Source: Chitinophaga sp. Cy-1792
Lineage (GTDB): Bacteria > Bacteroidota > Bacteroidia > Chitinophagales > Chitinophagaceae
Assembly (NCBI RefSeq): GCF_011752935.1
Contig: NZ_VWWO01000001.1
Coordinates: 1,860,001-1,924,000, forward strand
Direction of reading: 5' to 3'
Length of the DNA stretch: 64,000 bases
Shown here one piece after another: positions 1-9,475 of the stretch; the first letter of the stretch is position 1; each line of letters opens with the position of its first letter. A model generated the notes under the pieces. It did no database searches, had not been told where the DNA came from, and worked only from the letters and a program-made list of their open reading frames with translations. A program made the position numbers and the translations under genes.

Positions 1-205
1 CAACCGCTACTGGGGCTCAGCTGAGAAAATGCTGACCAGCCTCTGCAGCCCTGCCTACCTGGCCCAAGAAGGTGAAAACAATGACTTCATCCTCATGCAT
101 AGCGTGGGCTCACTGCCTCATAATTCTGAGGTAGACGTGCCGCTGACCTATGCGGATTACTATTTTGTTGAGGCGCTCTTGCGCTATAAACAATGGGCTA
201 AATAA
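1..205 (+). CDS. Glycoside hydrolase family 88 protein, C-terminal fragment
   Basis: Only the last 67 codons lie in the window; the gene enters from the left edge in the frame starting at base 2 and stops at 203-205. The C-terminal stretch with HSVGSLP, SEVDVPL and TYADYYFVEALLRY is the conserved end of GH88 unsaturated glucuronyl hydrolases, in which YADYYxxEALLR closes the alpha/alpha barrel. Such enzymes remove 4,5-unsaturated uronic acids from oligosaccharides produced by polysaccharide lyases. The DUF2264 gene that follows suggests this is the end of a uronate-containing glycan degradation locus. GH105 is the main alternative, but the SEVDVPLTYADYY block favours GH88. Cellular location cannot be judged because the N terminus is missing. 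Confidence 0.85.
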   Translation, partial: NRYWGSAEKMLTSLCSPAYLAQEGENNDFILMHSVGSLPHNSEVDVPLTYADYYFVEALLRYKQWAK

Positions 206-220
206 TATCTTAAAGGCAAC

Positions 221-252
221 GGGGTGTCGGTTTTCCGATACCCCCTTTTTTG
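221..252 (+). terminator. Rho-independent terminator after the GH88 gene
   Basis: A 10-bp stem (221-230 with 235-244, one G-T wobble) closes a TTTT loop and is followed by a run of T at 246-251. It sits 16 nt after the GH88 stop codon. Confidence 0.85.
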
Positions 253-320
253 TGTCTACGCTGTAGCGATCACAAAAATTTTAAGTTATTAAAAGCTCAT
301 AAAGCATTTATGATTATTAA

Positions 321-366
321 AGCAGTAGCTCCGCTACTGCTTTTCAGTTCCGCCCCTTCGGGGCGG
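321..366 (+). repeat. Two tandem hairpins upstream of the DUF2264 gene
   Basis: The first hairpin has a perfect 9-bp stem (321-329 with 333-341) followed by TTT. The second has a 7-bp GC stem (350-356 with 360-366) around a TTC loop. They lie between the GH88 terminator and the next start codon. They could be a second terminator, a leader structure of the DUF2264 message, or a dispersed palindromic repeat; the sequence alone does not decide. Confidence 0.5.
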
Positions 367-422
367 TGGGCGCTTTCGCTAAGGAGTAATTTAATATTTG
401 ATTACCTTTTCAATCCCAGCTA

Positions 423-1685
423 GTGAACAGAAGAAAGTTTTTACAGGCCGTACCCCTTGCCGGTATCGCTTCTACATTATCCACTGAAAAAGGTTTTGCC
501 AGCGACCTCGCCGCAACAGCTGCTGCCAAACCCGCCAGCGACAGAGATTATAACGTACAGTTACTTTTGCGTATATCCAATCCCGTTATAAATGCACTGA
601 GCGAAGGGAAACTGAAGGCACAGATGCCAACAGAAAAGGGGCCTGATTATGCAAAGCCGGTAGATAAAGTAACCTACCTCGAAGCCTTCGGTCGTACGAT
701 GTCAGGGCTGGCGCCATGGCTCAACCTCCCTGCAGACAATACACCTGAAGGTATTCAAAGAGCAAGGCTGTTAGCAGCTACACATGCCGCCATGGACCAT
801 GCTACTAATCCCGGCTCGCCCGACTTCATGAACTTTACCGGTAAATTCGACTCGCAGCCCCTGGTGGACGGCGCTTTCCTGGCGCTGGGTTTACTTCGTG
901 GCAAAGACCAGATATGGGGAAAACTGCCAGCATCCGTTCAGCAGCAAACGATTACTGCCTTGAAGGAGCTACGCAGCATCAGGGCTTATACCAATAACTG
1001 GGTACTGTTTTCTGCCATCATTGAAGCATTTCTGTTGCAGGTAGATGCCGGCTGGGACAGGCAACCAGTAGATTTTGCGGTGCAGAAAATGATGGACTGG
1101 TATAAAGGAGATAGCATGTACGGCGATGGTACTAAATTTCACTTCGATTATTACAATGCCTTCGTAATGCATCCCATGCTCACAGAAACCCTGCGTGTAA
1201 TGGCAGAGAAGAACGTGGGCAGCAAAGAGCAATACGAACTCGCACATGCGCGTATGCAACGCTATGGCGTTATATTGGAAAGACAGATATCGCCGGAAGG
1301 CACCTTTCCGGTAGTGGGGCGCTCCATGCCTTACCGCAGTGGCGCTTTTCAGCCGCTGGCCATGCTGGCACTACAGGAACAATTACCAAAGGAAATCAAT
1401 CCGGCACAGGTAAGGTCCGCACTAACGGCAGTGAATAAACGAATTTATGAAGCGCCAGGTACATTTGATAAAGATGGCTGGTTACAGATAGGTTTCTGTG
1501 GTCATCAGCCGGAGATCGCCGAAGGATATATTTCTACCGGTAGTCTGTACCTTTGCACCAATAGCTTCCTGCCACTGGGATTACCGGCAGCACATAGCTT
1601 CTGGACAGCACCTGCTGCCGACTGGACGGCCAAAATGGCTTACAGTGGCGGCAAAATACGACGTGACCACGCAATAGATAATTAA
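423..1685 (+). CDS. DUF2264 domain-containing protein, exported
   Basis: A 420-residue protein matching the DUF2264 family: NVQLLLRISNPVINAL and the YLEAFGRTMSGLAPWL block near the N terminus, NNWVLFSA in the middle, and HFDYYNAFVMHPML then SYRxGAFQPLA-type motifs later. DUF2264 proteins have an alpha/alpha toroid related to glycan-active enzymes and occur in polysaccharide utilisation loci; their exact reaction is not settled. The N terminus carries RRKFLQ followed by a hydrophobic stretch, which looks like a twin-arginine signal, so export of a folded protein is likely. Translation is read from GTG at 423; an in-frame stop at 399-401 leaves no better start. An AAGGAG at 381-386 is too far away to act as its ribosome-binding site. 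Confidence 0.88.
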   Translation: MNRRKFLQAVPLAGIASTLSTEKGFASDLAATAAAKPASDRDYNVQLLLRISNPVINALSEGKLKAQMPTEKGPDYAKPVDKVTYLEAFGRTMSGLAPWLNLPADNTPEGIQRARLLAATHAAMDHATNPGSPDFMNFTGKFDSQPLVDGAFLALGLLRGKDQIWGKLPASVQQQTITALKELRSIRAYTNNWVLFSAIIEAFLLQVDAGWDRQPVDFAVQKMMDWYKGDSMYGDGTKFHFDYYNAFVMHPMLTETLRVMAEKNVGSKEQYELAHARMQRYGVILERQISPEGTFPVVGRSMPYRSGAFQPLAMLALQEQLPKEINPAQVRSALTAVNKRIYEAPGTFDKDGWLQIGFCGHQPEIAEGYISTGSLYLCTNSFLPLGLPAAHSFWTAPAADWTAKMAYSGGKIRRDHAIDN

Positions 1686-1895
1686 GGATACCGGCAGCCG
1701 CGAACGATTTGCCCGACGCTGTTATGAATAAATCACCACGTTAGTGAATGTATTAGCAGCGGTATCAGCGGCTGCCATTTTTTTTGATTGCTGTTACGTT
1801 GAACGTAAGTTTTCATGTTAGTGATACCTGCTGTAATTGTTTGAAAATCGTGATTGAATATGTATATTTAATCTCAATTTTTACCAACGATCCCT

Positions 1896-4517
1896 ATGTC
1901 CCGTTATTGTTTGAAACTACTTTTTGTAGTGTTCTTTTTTTGCAGTTGTTCACATCAGGAAAAAACTATCCAAAACAGACTTTTCTCCCAATCAAATGCT
2001 GTTGAACGCATCACTCACTGGAATATAACCACTTCATTTTATGCTGATACCGCTGCCGTTTCAAAAGGCAGGTACATGGATTCCAATTATCTCTCCATAG
2101 CCGGTGTTGATGAGAATAATATTGAACTTAATATCTTTAACAAACTTCCTGGAATATTTACAAGTAAAAAGATAAAGTGGGAGACTGATACTAATTCTTA
2201 TCCACTGATACAGCTACTGAATGACACCGCCAGAAGACCTGCTGTAAAATACCTCCTGACAACGTTATATTCAAACCAGGATACCAATGTGGTATTACTC
2301 GTCAATGCGGCTCAGGCACTCCGGGTTCATCTGAATAATAAATTGATGTACGCACTTCCATTTAAAAAAAGCCAGGCTAAATTTTATGAAGACTATATTC
2401 CTGTTCATTTGAATAAAGGAGAAAATACGCTGATGGTTAAGGTCGGTGTTCATGATTTTTCTTCTTCCATCCCGCACTGGCATTTTAGCGCCGCTATTGC
2501 AACAGCAGACTACGCCCGGGAAAATTATGCCAGAGAATATGCATTTGATATTTTGAAGAAATCATGTATTCCCGCAGGATCAGCTGCTGGTATTTACATA
2601 GGACCATATATTGGTGATACTACCGTACATTATATACTAAGAGATGATTCGGGTCTTATTATTCAACAGGCGGGGTTAAACAAACTGGCTACAGATACGC
2701 TGACAGGATATGCAACATTGCCGCTGGCAGACAGTCTCCAGGAAAAGTTAATCAGTCTTGAGGTGCAAACTTCGAAAGGTACACTTAAGCAGGATTTTTA
2801 TTATGGAGATTTCAAAGATTATTTTAAGAGATTGTCAGCTGATTATGAAGAAATTGCAGGTAGTGTCGGCTCTGACAGGGATCGTATAAACCTGGATGCC
2901 GCCTTCGGAAGGCTTTCATATTTATTGAAGACTTTTGTAACAGGTGATTTTTCTACGGTCAGGTACTGGGATCGTAATCGCATACAGTTTGCGAAGGAAT
3001 TATCAGGCTATTTCAGGAGGTGTAAAGCTAATCCAGGCAAACAGGTTCCATACGAAGGATTTATCCATGGATTCAGGTCAGGACTGGATACGAGCTTGCA
3101 ATACTATCTTTTTCATGCTGATACAAAGATGATGAAGCGAGGCCAAAAAGTTCCGTTGTTGGTTATTATGCCCTTTCCCACCAATAATGATGCGCCATTG
3201 CTTAAAAGCTGGTTTATATCCAATTATGATCAGCTGTCCTGGGATTCGCGTCTGGCCGATGAAAACGGTTTTGCGGTGATGTGGGTTAATCTCCGTGGAA
3301 ATCCTGGTGTGAATGCTATAAGCTACCATGACCTAACAGAATGTATTAAAGATGCAAGTGCAACCTGTAACATAGATACAACAGCCATATTTGTGCTAGG
3401 TAATAGTGCCGCCGCCACCAAAACGCTGGTACATGCTGTACGAAGGCCTAATCTGATCGCCGGCTGTGCATTGGTTAATCCCGTTTTGGATCGACCTGTT
3501 GCTTCAGACTCTTTGCCACATGATCATTTAGAGACCACTGATTTGTTAGGGAATCTCTATAACAGTCATGTATTTATCAAATGTAGCATAGGAGATGAGA
3601 AGGTGCCGGTAGATAGAATAAAATCTTTTTATGATGATTATAAACGCAATTTTAATTCTTCCTCACTACTGATTGCAAAAGAAGGCAGCCATCTTAGTGC
3701 CCCCAGAGATTATTACCGTGATGTGTTTGTTTACTTTAAAAATAAATATAGGGCATTACATCCTGCAGAAATCAGATTTTCAACATACTCGACCCAGTAT
3801 AACAGCAGTGGATGGCTGTCAGTGCACGATCTCAGGCCGCATTCCCAGGGAACTATAAATGCCCGGTTAACTGGTGATACATTGCTTATCCATAGCAATA
3901 ATATTGGTAAAGTGACAATACGTGTTCAGGATTTACCAATATCTAGTGAAAAAGTTTACATTAAATTGAATAGCAATCCGGTATTCTCGTGTATTAAAAG
4001 TAATCGTAAAGACGTTGACCTGGTAATTGAGTCAATTAAAGAGAATGAGTCTCATACGCCAGAGGAAGTGTTTTGTAAACCGGTTTTGTTGGTATATGGT
4101 ATTGAGGCTGGAAATCTTGAGGCCATATTCTCTCAAAACTGGCGACGTAAATATTTTTCTTCCTGCCCAAAAAAGTTAGATACAAACGTTACTGCTGCTG
4201 ATCTTCAGCATTACAATCTTTTATTACTGGGAGATGTCAACAATAACAAGATAATAAAGCAATTGGCAGAGAAGAAGGTACTATCAGTTGCTAACAGGAT
4301 AGTAACTTTCAATGGGTTTTCCTTTCCTGAAAAGAACCTTAGTTACCTTACTTTAGTTAGTCCCTTTAATACAGTTAATAAATGTCAGTTATTATATACG
4401 AGTGAGTGTACAGATGTACTGCCAGTCAGGGATATCTCAAATGAAAATGTGTATACGTTCAGGTCTTTCAGGAAGGAAGGGGAGAAATATGTACTGGAGC
4501 AGTCAGGTATGTTCTAG
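1896..4517 (+). CDS. Large lipoprotein with POP-like alpha/beta-hydrolase domain
   Basis: An 873-residue protein. The N terminus (hydrophobic segment ending FFFCSCS) is a lipoprotein signal with a lipobox cysteine near residue 16-18. The first half looks like beta-rich all-extracellular sequence. A hydrolase-like region follows at about 420-620: VPLLVIMPFP, then VMWVNLRGNPG, then LGNSAAATKTL with a serine near 504 in the nucleophile-elbow position, IGDEKVPVD near 566-571 and KEGSHLS near 599. The order Ser, Asp, His fits prolyl-oligopeptidase (S9) type enzymes. The elbow reads GNSAA rather than GxSxG, so activity is uncertain. The last 250 residues are unassigned. It stands alone on the plus strand and converges on the receptor gene ending at 4617. 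Substrate unknown. Confidence 0.55.
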   Translation: MSRYCLKLLFVVFFFCSCSHQEKTIQNRLFSQSNAVERITHWNITTSFYADTAAVSKGRYMDSNYLSIAGVDENNIELNIFNKLPGIFTSKKIKWETDTNSYPLIQLLNDTARRPAVKYLLTTLYSNQDTNVVLLVNAAQALRVHLNNKLMYALPFKKSQAKFYEDYIPVHLNKGENTLMVKVGVHDFSSSIPHWHFSAAIATADYARENYAREYAFDILKKSCIPAGSAAGIYIGPYIGDTTVHYILRDDSGLIIQQAGLNKLATDTLTGYATLPLADSLQEKLISLEVQTSKGTLKQDFYYGDFKDYFKRLSADYEEIAGSVGSDRDRINLDAAFGRLSYLLKTFVTGDFSTVRYWDRNRIQFAKELSGYFRRCKANPGKQVPYEGFIHGFRSGLDTSLQYYLFHADTKMMKRGQKVPLLVIMPFPTNNDAPLLKSWFISNYDQLSWDSRLADENGFAVMWVNLRGNPGVNAISYHDLTECIKDASATCNIDTTAIFVLGNSAAATKTLVHAVRRPNLIAGCALVNPVLDRPVASDSLPHDHLETTDLLGNLYNSHVFIKCSIGDEKVPVDRIKSFYDDYKRNFNSSSLLIAKEGSHLSAPRDYYRDVFVYFKNKYRALHPAEIRFSTYSTQYNSSGWLSVHDLRPHSQGTINARLTGDTLLIHSNNIGKVTIRVQDLPISSEKVYIKLNSNPVFSCIKSNRKDVDLVIESIKENESHTPEEVFCKPVLLVYGIEAGNLEAIFSQNWRRKYFSSCPKKLDTNVTAADLQHYNLLLLGDVNNNKIIKQLAEKKVLSVANRIVTFNGFSFPEKNLSYLTLVSPFNTVNKCQLLYTSECTDVLPVRDISNENVYTFRSFRKEGEKYVLEQSGMF

Positions 4518-4562
4518 GTGAATACCTGGTCGGGAATATGGAAATACGTTTTATTTGAAAAG

Positions 4563-4609
4563 GAGTTATCAATACATGGTATTTCAACTGTATTGATAAC
4601 TCTTTTTTT
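4563..4609. terminator. Bidirectional terminator between convergent genes
   Basis: A perfect 14-bp stem (4563-4576 with 4589-4602) with a 12-nt loop and seven T on the plus strand (4603-4609). It lies between the lipoprotein stop at 4517 and the receptor stop at 4617. In the reverse direction only CTCCTTTT follows, so termination that way may be weaker. Confidence 0.85.
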
Positions 4610-4616
4610 ATCTTAC

Positions 4617-7496
4617 TTATTTACCAAATTTCCTTGGATAATAGGAGAGCGTAATCATAAAATATTGCCGGAGTACATTATTGACTGTGAAAAACTGGGT
4701 GTTCCCATTAATATTATTAATGATGCCTTTATTTTCGTGTAACAGGTCAAGTGCAGATATTTTTATTTCGCCCTTGTTTGCAGGAAGAAAGCGATATGCT
4801 ACGCTGGCATTCCAAATGGTGTAATAAATGGGAGTCGTGTTGTTTGAGCTATTTTTGTTATAGGTTATATTGCTGTTCCAGATTACGTTTACTGGAAATT
4901 GAATTGATCCTGCAAACTTAGCATGCTGGTTGAAGCTTTTAAACGTATTACTTTTATATCCTTGTTGTACGGTAGCGTAAAAATCGATGCCTTCTTCCAG
5001 TGAAAAGTTTAGGAAATCACGTACACGGAAACTTAATCCAAGAACTTCTGATTGATTGACGCCATTGGATAAATTCATAGTGCCATTGATAAATTGCGGG
5101 TATTTCACAAAAGTGAGTATATAACGCCCATTGATTTCATAGGTCTTAGTTAATTTTTCTATAGCCTTTTTCAATGTTCCCGTAACAACTATATTACGGT
5201 ATCCGTCGTGATTAGCTGCATAAATAACCTGCCTGCCCAAACTGTCATATACCAGGCTGTCAATCATTTTGTCTTTGATGGAGAGGTAGTTAAAAGCCAG
5301 TACTGCAGAAAATGGATTTTTTGATTTACGGGTAATTAATTCCTGGCTGGCAGAGATTTTTGTTTCATATTCCGGTTTCAAACCAGGGTTTCCCTTATAA
5401 ATGTAGGTGGTGTTGGAACTGTCTGTTAACGGTGCTATTTTATTCGCATCGGGGAAGTTCACATTCCTGTTATAGTTTAAATTTGATTTTAATTCATAGT
5501 TCCCGTACTGATGATCCGTATAGGTAAAAGATGCATCTGGAACAAAAGTGGAATAAGCGTAGTTAAAGTTTTGAATGTTTTGGGCCCCCTCGTTTCTATA
5601 TTTAAAGAATTTATTTTTAACATTTACTTCGATATATGCATACCGGCCATACCTATTGGTAAGGCCTCTCATAATTGTCCTGGTGAAGGATAACCCTGGT
5701 GTGAAATCCTGCCGGTATGCCTTTCTGTGGTTGGATAAATAGTTGTTGATCGTATAGTCGCCTTTGAGGAGGTCGCGGTCCAGTACTATGTCGTCATTTA
5801 CCTGGTTCTGTAATAATACTTGCGTAATAGCACTCATCGTAATGCCAGCAAGGTTGGTGTTTCTTCCAAAGATGAGCGGTTTGAGTCCGGGGTAAATGAT
5901 ATTAAAGGTATGTGCGAATCCAGATTCATTCAGGCGGGAATAGAGTCTGTCAAAGGTCATATTAGCCGTTGGAGAGGTAGTAGAAGTGAAGTCGCTTACA
6001 TTTTTACTATTACCATATTTGCCGGCAGTTTTAAAAAAATAGCTAAAGCTAAATGCCTTGGAGACTCTTTTTTTATCATATGGATTCTGACGTTTGGTGT
6101 AATCCATTCCCAGGTTTATGTCCCAGGAGTTATTGTGGGTATCGGTCATTGTATGACTGCTGCTGATGATTCCATCAGCGGTTCTGCTAATTATGCTATT
6201 GTTTTCAGCGGTTTTGTTGTCGTTCAGTGCATTGGCAGTACCTGAGATTTTAAGTACATTATATTCCGTGCTTTTCTCATATTGTGCATTGAACGCGTGT
6301 TTGGTAGTATTGGAAAAACTGTTATTGTGAAAGTCTCGGGTTATGGTGGAATCTGGCCCCAGGAACGTTATTCCCCGACCTGTTTCCAGTGTTTGATTAG
6401 TATTGTTATTCAGAAAATAGTCCCATTTGAGCCTGTTAGTCGTTTGAAAGGCTACCTGCGGAACGAAATCATATTGAAACCGGGCGCCGGCCATTACTGG
6501 TTTGTTAAGACCATTCATATTAAAATTTGATTGATAGTCAACATTGATTCCATCAGATTTAAATGCGCTACTTTTAAATAGTAGGTCTACGTTATCGGCC
6601 AGCTTATTTATATTGTTGGTGGCTGCTACAAGGCTTGATTGTAACTTTTTGTTATAGCCACTTAGCATGACATCAGCAGCATATCGTTTATCGGTTCCGA
6701 GTCCGGCGGCGGCTTTTCCAAAGTATCCGGACTTTTTATCTTCTTTCAGGATGATATTGGCAAACATGGTTGAATCCAGCGGATTTTTTTCGTTTGCCTG
6801 TTGATATACCTGTAGCTTATTCACTGCATTTTTGGGCAGGTTTTGGGTGACGCTGGTAATAGATCCTCCCATAAAAGGCTTGCCATCTACTGTTACTGCA
6901 TTAATTTTTTTGCCATTAAAAGTTATATCGCCGTCGCCCCATATGGTAAAGCCTGGCAAACGGCGAATCAGATCTTCAGTTGTGGCAGCAGTATCAAGCC
7001 GGAATGCATCAGCATTAAATTCCAGCGTGTCACCATTCATTCTGACAGGAGCAAGTGCTGTTATCTGTACTTCCTGTAATCTGCCTCCTTTATCTTCAGC
7101 AGTAAACTGATGGATATAAAGTGTACCTGTATTAATAATTGTACGATTTTTATCCAGAGTAAATATATATGTCAGGCTTTTATAGCCGATATGAGATATT
7201 ACCAGTTGTAAAGGAATATCCAGGGGTAATGCACTAATGGTAAACTCACCAAAATTATTAGGAATGGTGAATTGTATCAGTGTTGTATCGGACAGATTAT
7301 ATACGGCAACGGTTGCACTGGAAAGGACGAAATTCTGTGTGGAATCTTTAACAGCACCTTTAATACTGCCAATATTTGTACTGGAATTTTTGACTTGACC
7401 TTCAACTATAATGCAGTTTAATATTAAACTGATAGCCAGAAAAGAAAATACGAGATATTTCAAGCGTCGGTAAACGTTTAAATAATGGCAGAACAA
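4617..7496 (-). CDS. Outer-membrane beta-barrel receptor with carboxypeptidase-regulatory-like and plug domains
   Basis: A protein of about 959 residues of the TonB-receptor-like beta-barrel type often annotated 'outer membrane beta-barrel protein' in Bacteroidota. After a hydrophobic signal it has a beta-sandwich resembling CarboxypepD_reg (GSIKGAVKDSTQNFVLSSATV ending about residue 130). A plug region follows (EDLIRRLPGFTIWGDGDITFNGKKINAVTVDGKPF), then a long barrel full of alternating aromatic strands (YNRNVNFPD, LKPEYETKISASQEL). It is not a standard SusC and has no SusD partner. No ATG opens the frame: TTG at 7496 directly follows the stop codon of the HTH gene, while TTG at 7463 would give a cleaner signal peptide (MKYLVFSFLAISLILN). 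Zero spacing argues for translational coupling with the HTH gene. Ligand unknown; a peptide ligand is conceivable given the nearby peptide genes. Confidence 0.75.
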   Translation of the reverse strand: MFCHYLNVYRRLKYLVFSFLAISLILNCIIVEGQVKNSSTNIGSIKGAVKDSTQNFVLSSATVAVYNLSDTTLIQFTIPNNFGEFTISALPLDIPLQLVISHIGYKSLTYIFTLDKNRTIINTGTLYIHQFTAEDKGGRLQEVQITALAPVRMNGDTLEFNADAFRLDTAATTEDLIRRLPGFTIWGDGDITFNGKKINAVTVDGKPFMGGSITSVTQNLPKNAVNKLQVYQQANEKNPLDSTMFANIILKEDKKSGYFGKAAAGLGTDKRYAADVMLSGYNKKLQSSLVAATNNINKLADNVDLLFKSSAFKSDGINVDYQSNFNMNGLNKPVMAGARFQYDFVPQVAFQTTNRLKWDYFLNNNTNQTLETGRGITFLGPDSTITRDFHNNSFSNTTKHAFNAQYEKSTEYNVLKISGTANALNDNKTAENNSIISRTADGIISSSHTMTDTHNNSWDINLGMDYTKRQNPYDKKRVSKAFSFSYFFKTAGKYGNSKNVSDFTSTTSPTANMTFDRLYSRLNESGFAHTFNIIYPGLKPLIFGRNTNLAGITMSAITQVLLQNQVNDDIVLDRDLLKGDYTINNYLSNHRKAYRQDFTPGLSFTRTIMRGLTNRYGRYAYIEVNVKNKFFKYRNEGAQNIQNFNYAYSTFVPDASFTYTDHQYGNYELKSNLNYNRNVNFPDANKIAPLTDSSNTTYIYKGNPGLKPEYETKISASQELITRKSKNPFSAVLAFNYLSIKDKMIDSLVYDSLGRQVIYAANHDGYRNIVVTGTLKKAIEKLTKTYEINGRYILTFVKYPQFINGTMNLSNGVNQSEVLGLSFRVRDFLNFSLEEGIDFYATVQQGYKSNTFKSFNQHAKFAGSIQFPVNVIWNSNITYNKNSSNNTTPIYYTIWNASVAYRFLPANKGEIKISALDLLHENKGIINNINGNTQFFTVNNVLRQYFMITLSYYPRKFGK

Positions 7497-7763
7497 TTAA
7501 TTGAGTTGTTTCAGACTTCCATCTTCACTGAGAGCAGTAAGTGTAAATTGGAAATTAAAATACCCTTCCTCTTTATAGTAATAGCTTTTATAGGTCCTGC
7601 TGAAAGCAATAGGGGCTCCCAGTTGCCTTAAACACGTAATGTATTGTCTGGCCGAGCGTTCTGAAACCCTGAGTTTTTTTGATAGTTCAAGCGGTGTACC
7701 GGTTTTTTTATGGGTAATAAGATAGTCGATTGCCGATAGCCTCTCAATAATTAGTGGCAACAT
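7497..7763 (-). CDS. Small helix-turn-helix protein
   Basis: An 88-residue protein made almost entirely of one winged-helix/HTH domain of the HTH_11/DeoR type: IERLSAIDYLI, then GTPLELSKKLRVSERSARQYI as the recognition helix-turn-helix, then LRQLGAPIAFSRTYKSYYY as the wing. It has no sensor or ligand domain. It ends at the base before the receptor reading frame opens, so the two genes are probably cotranscribed and the HTH protein may regulate the receptor or the neighbouring peptide cluster; this is inference. ATG at 7763 is the clear start. Small HTH proteins of this form are frequent beside surface-protein genes in Bacteroidota. Confidence 0.7.
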   Translation of the reverse strand: MLPLIIERLSAIDYLITHKKTGTPLELSKKLRVSERSARQYITCLRQLGAPIAFSRTYKSYYYKEEGYFNFQFTLTALSEDGSLKQLN

Positions 7764-8140
7764 AGGGAATTGATAATTAAAAGGCTGAAAATGGCAGACC
7801 AGGAATGAAAGACCAGATTAATAACCAGCTATTCGATTCATGCCTCCAGATTTGCCCGGGTAATAATGTATGATTAGGTTGATAGTCTCTTTATTAATTG
7901 TCGACAGCTAACGTTGGTTGAAAATTCCATTTAAACCCTAAATATGCCGGGTTATAAGTCTTATTTTAAAATTATATTTTTAATACCATATTGTTTTTAA
8001 TATTTCTTAACAATATAAGTATAATTTCTATTTATTTTTAAATAACTCTGCCTGAAAAAAGATGACTTGATAAAATTTTAATAACAAGGGAGAGGCTTAC
8101 CATGGCTATTACCATATTTTCAGGTGATATATTTACGCGC
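7764..8140. other. Long AT-rich intergenic region
   Basis: About 380 nt upstream of the HTH gene and downstream of the propeller-gene terminator. It is very AT-rich, especially 7940-8050. I see no convincing coding frame and no clear TAnnTTTG element on the minus strand. It probably holds the promoter of the HTH/receptor unit. Confidence 0.4.
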
Positions 8141-8199
8141 AAAAAATAGCCGGGAAAGAATAATCTTATCATGTATGACTTGATTATCGCCCCCGGCTA
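8141..8199 (-). terminator. Terminator after the propeller gene
   Basis: On the minus strand an 8-bp stem (8192-8199 with 8147-8154) is followed by six T (complement of 8141-8146). The 37-nt loop contains a further weak inverted repeat. It lies 9 nt beyond the stop codon at 8208. Confidence 0.7.
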
Positions 8200-8207
8200 C
8201 CAGTTGT

Positions 8208-9452
8208 TTATCCTTTCATTTTCATTTTTACAATCACTGGGTTACTCTTCCTGTTTTGGGTTTGAAAGAACTGTTCCAGTACTGCCGGATATTGTGGACT
8301 TTTGTCTTTGTTCTTTTCTTTTTCTGCGAACAATTTTAGTGCGGAAACTGAAGAATAGAAATGATTGGAATAATAGTCAAGGCCATTAACACGTGCACTC
8401 TGTCCCAAAAAGGGTAGGTAAAAGTTTGCCGCATCCGGCGTCAGTCTTTCCATTGAAATTAGTTGCCCGGTGGATAAATTATATGCAAAGTTGTATTGAT
8501 TTTTACTCTCAGAACCTGCCTGAGTAATGTATACACTGGTATTAATCTTGAAGAATAAATAGGGCGGTTTCTGGAAAATATTGCTGACTTCCATAATAAT
8601 ATTCTGGTCCTGGCTCAACGTTTTTCTAATGCTATCAATTACACTGACATTATTAGAGCTATAGTATGATCTGGAAATAGTTCTGTCTGCCGGAAAAACA
8701 AACTGGTAAACCTTTTCAGCTTTATCTTTATTTACTTTATACACCAGGTGTTCCAACGGTAATGCGATAAAAAAACTGCCATCCTGTACTATTCGCAGTT
8801 TTTTAAAGTAGCCTTTCAGCATGCAGATACCCAGATTGTCTTTTTGGTTAATAGGCAGCAATGATTTGTAAAGATTATCTCCCTTAAAAATATTTATGCG
8901 ATGATAAATACTGTCTTTGGGTACCACGCCATGACCAAGATGAATATTGGTAAAGCTGGCGTAATAATTATTGCCTAGGGGAACAAAATCTTCACCATTG
9001 TTATCCACTGCTTTTTTTGAGGATGCCGGAATGGCTTTGCCATCAGTGGTAAACAATTTTAGTGTTGTCTTTTCGGTAACGGTATTATATATCAATAAAT
9101 TTACTACCTCTTTTTGCTTATCAAGGAAAATATCTAATTGTGTATTTTCGGACTCCTTAAATCGGGAGATAAACTTACCGTCAGTAGCGAAGAATAAAAT
9201 GCTTTTTGTATCCCAGTCATATACAATATAGCTTTTGTCTGTAATGATCAGCCGTGATATATCGCCAAACAGACTTTCTTTATTGGTTTCCAGTGGGATA
9301 TACTCAATTTTTTCAAAAAAGTCATTGACATTACCGCCGTAGGCCGATGCCGGATCAATTCTGATTTTGGTAACCTCCTGCGAGAATACTGTCTTGGAAA
9401 AGGATAGCACTAGTGCTAACAAAGCAATTAAACGACATTTACTGATATTCAT
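8208..9452 (-). CDS. Six-bladed beta-propeller protein, exported
   Basis: A protein of about 414 residues. The start of the mature region (IEYIPLETNKESLFGDISRLIIT followed by SYIVYDWDTKSILFFATDGKFISRF) is the hallmark of the Bacteroidota '6-bladed beta-propeller' family (PF17170 type), in which each blade has a DxxxxxxxxFxxxGKF-like strand pattern. Its job is probably binding in the periplasm or at the cell surface; no catalytic residues are evident. ATG at 9452 gives a signal peptide (MNISKCRLIALLALVL, then SFSKTVFSQ). GTG at 9479 would overlap the MauE-like gene stop by 4 nt and is a possible alternative. It is the last gene of the peptide cluster and is closed by a terminator. Confidence 0.75.
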   Translation of the reverse strand: MNISKCRLIALLALVLSFSKTVFSQEVTKIRIDPASAYGGNVNDFFEKIEYIPLETNKESLFGDISRLIITDKSYIVYDWDTKSILFFATDGKFISRFKESENTQLDIFLDKQKEVVNLLIYNTVTEKTTLKLFTTDGKAIPASSKKAVDNNGEDFVPLGNNYYASFTNIHLGHGVVPKDSIYHRINIFKGDNLYKSLLPINQKDNLGICMLKGYFKKLRIVQDGSFFIALPLEHLVYKVNKDKAEKVYQFVFPADRTISRSYYSSNNVSVIDSIRKTLSQDQNIIMEVSNIFQKPPYLFFKINTSVYITQAGSESKNQYNFAYNLSTGQLISMERLTPDAANFYLPFLGQSARVNGLDYYSNHFYSSVSALKLFAEKEKNKDKSPQYPAVLEQFFQTQNRKSNPVIVKMKMKG

Positions 9453-9475
9453 ACCGGGCTTTTTAAAATAATTTA

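Noticed and set aside
5820-6245. Plus-strand open frame of 141 codons in the receptor gene
   Set aside because: It is antisense to a barrel-coding region with typical strand periodicity; no independent support.
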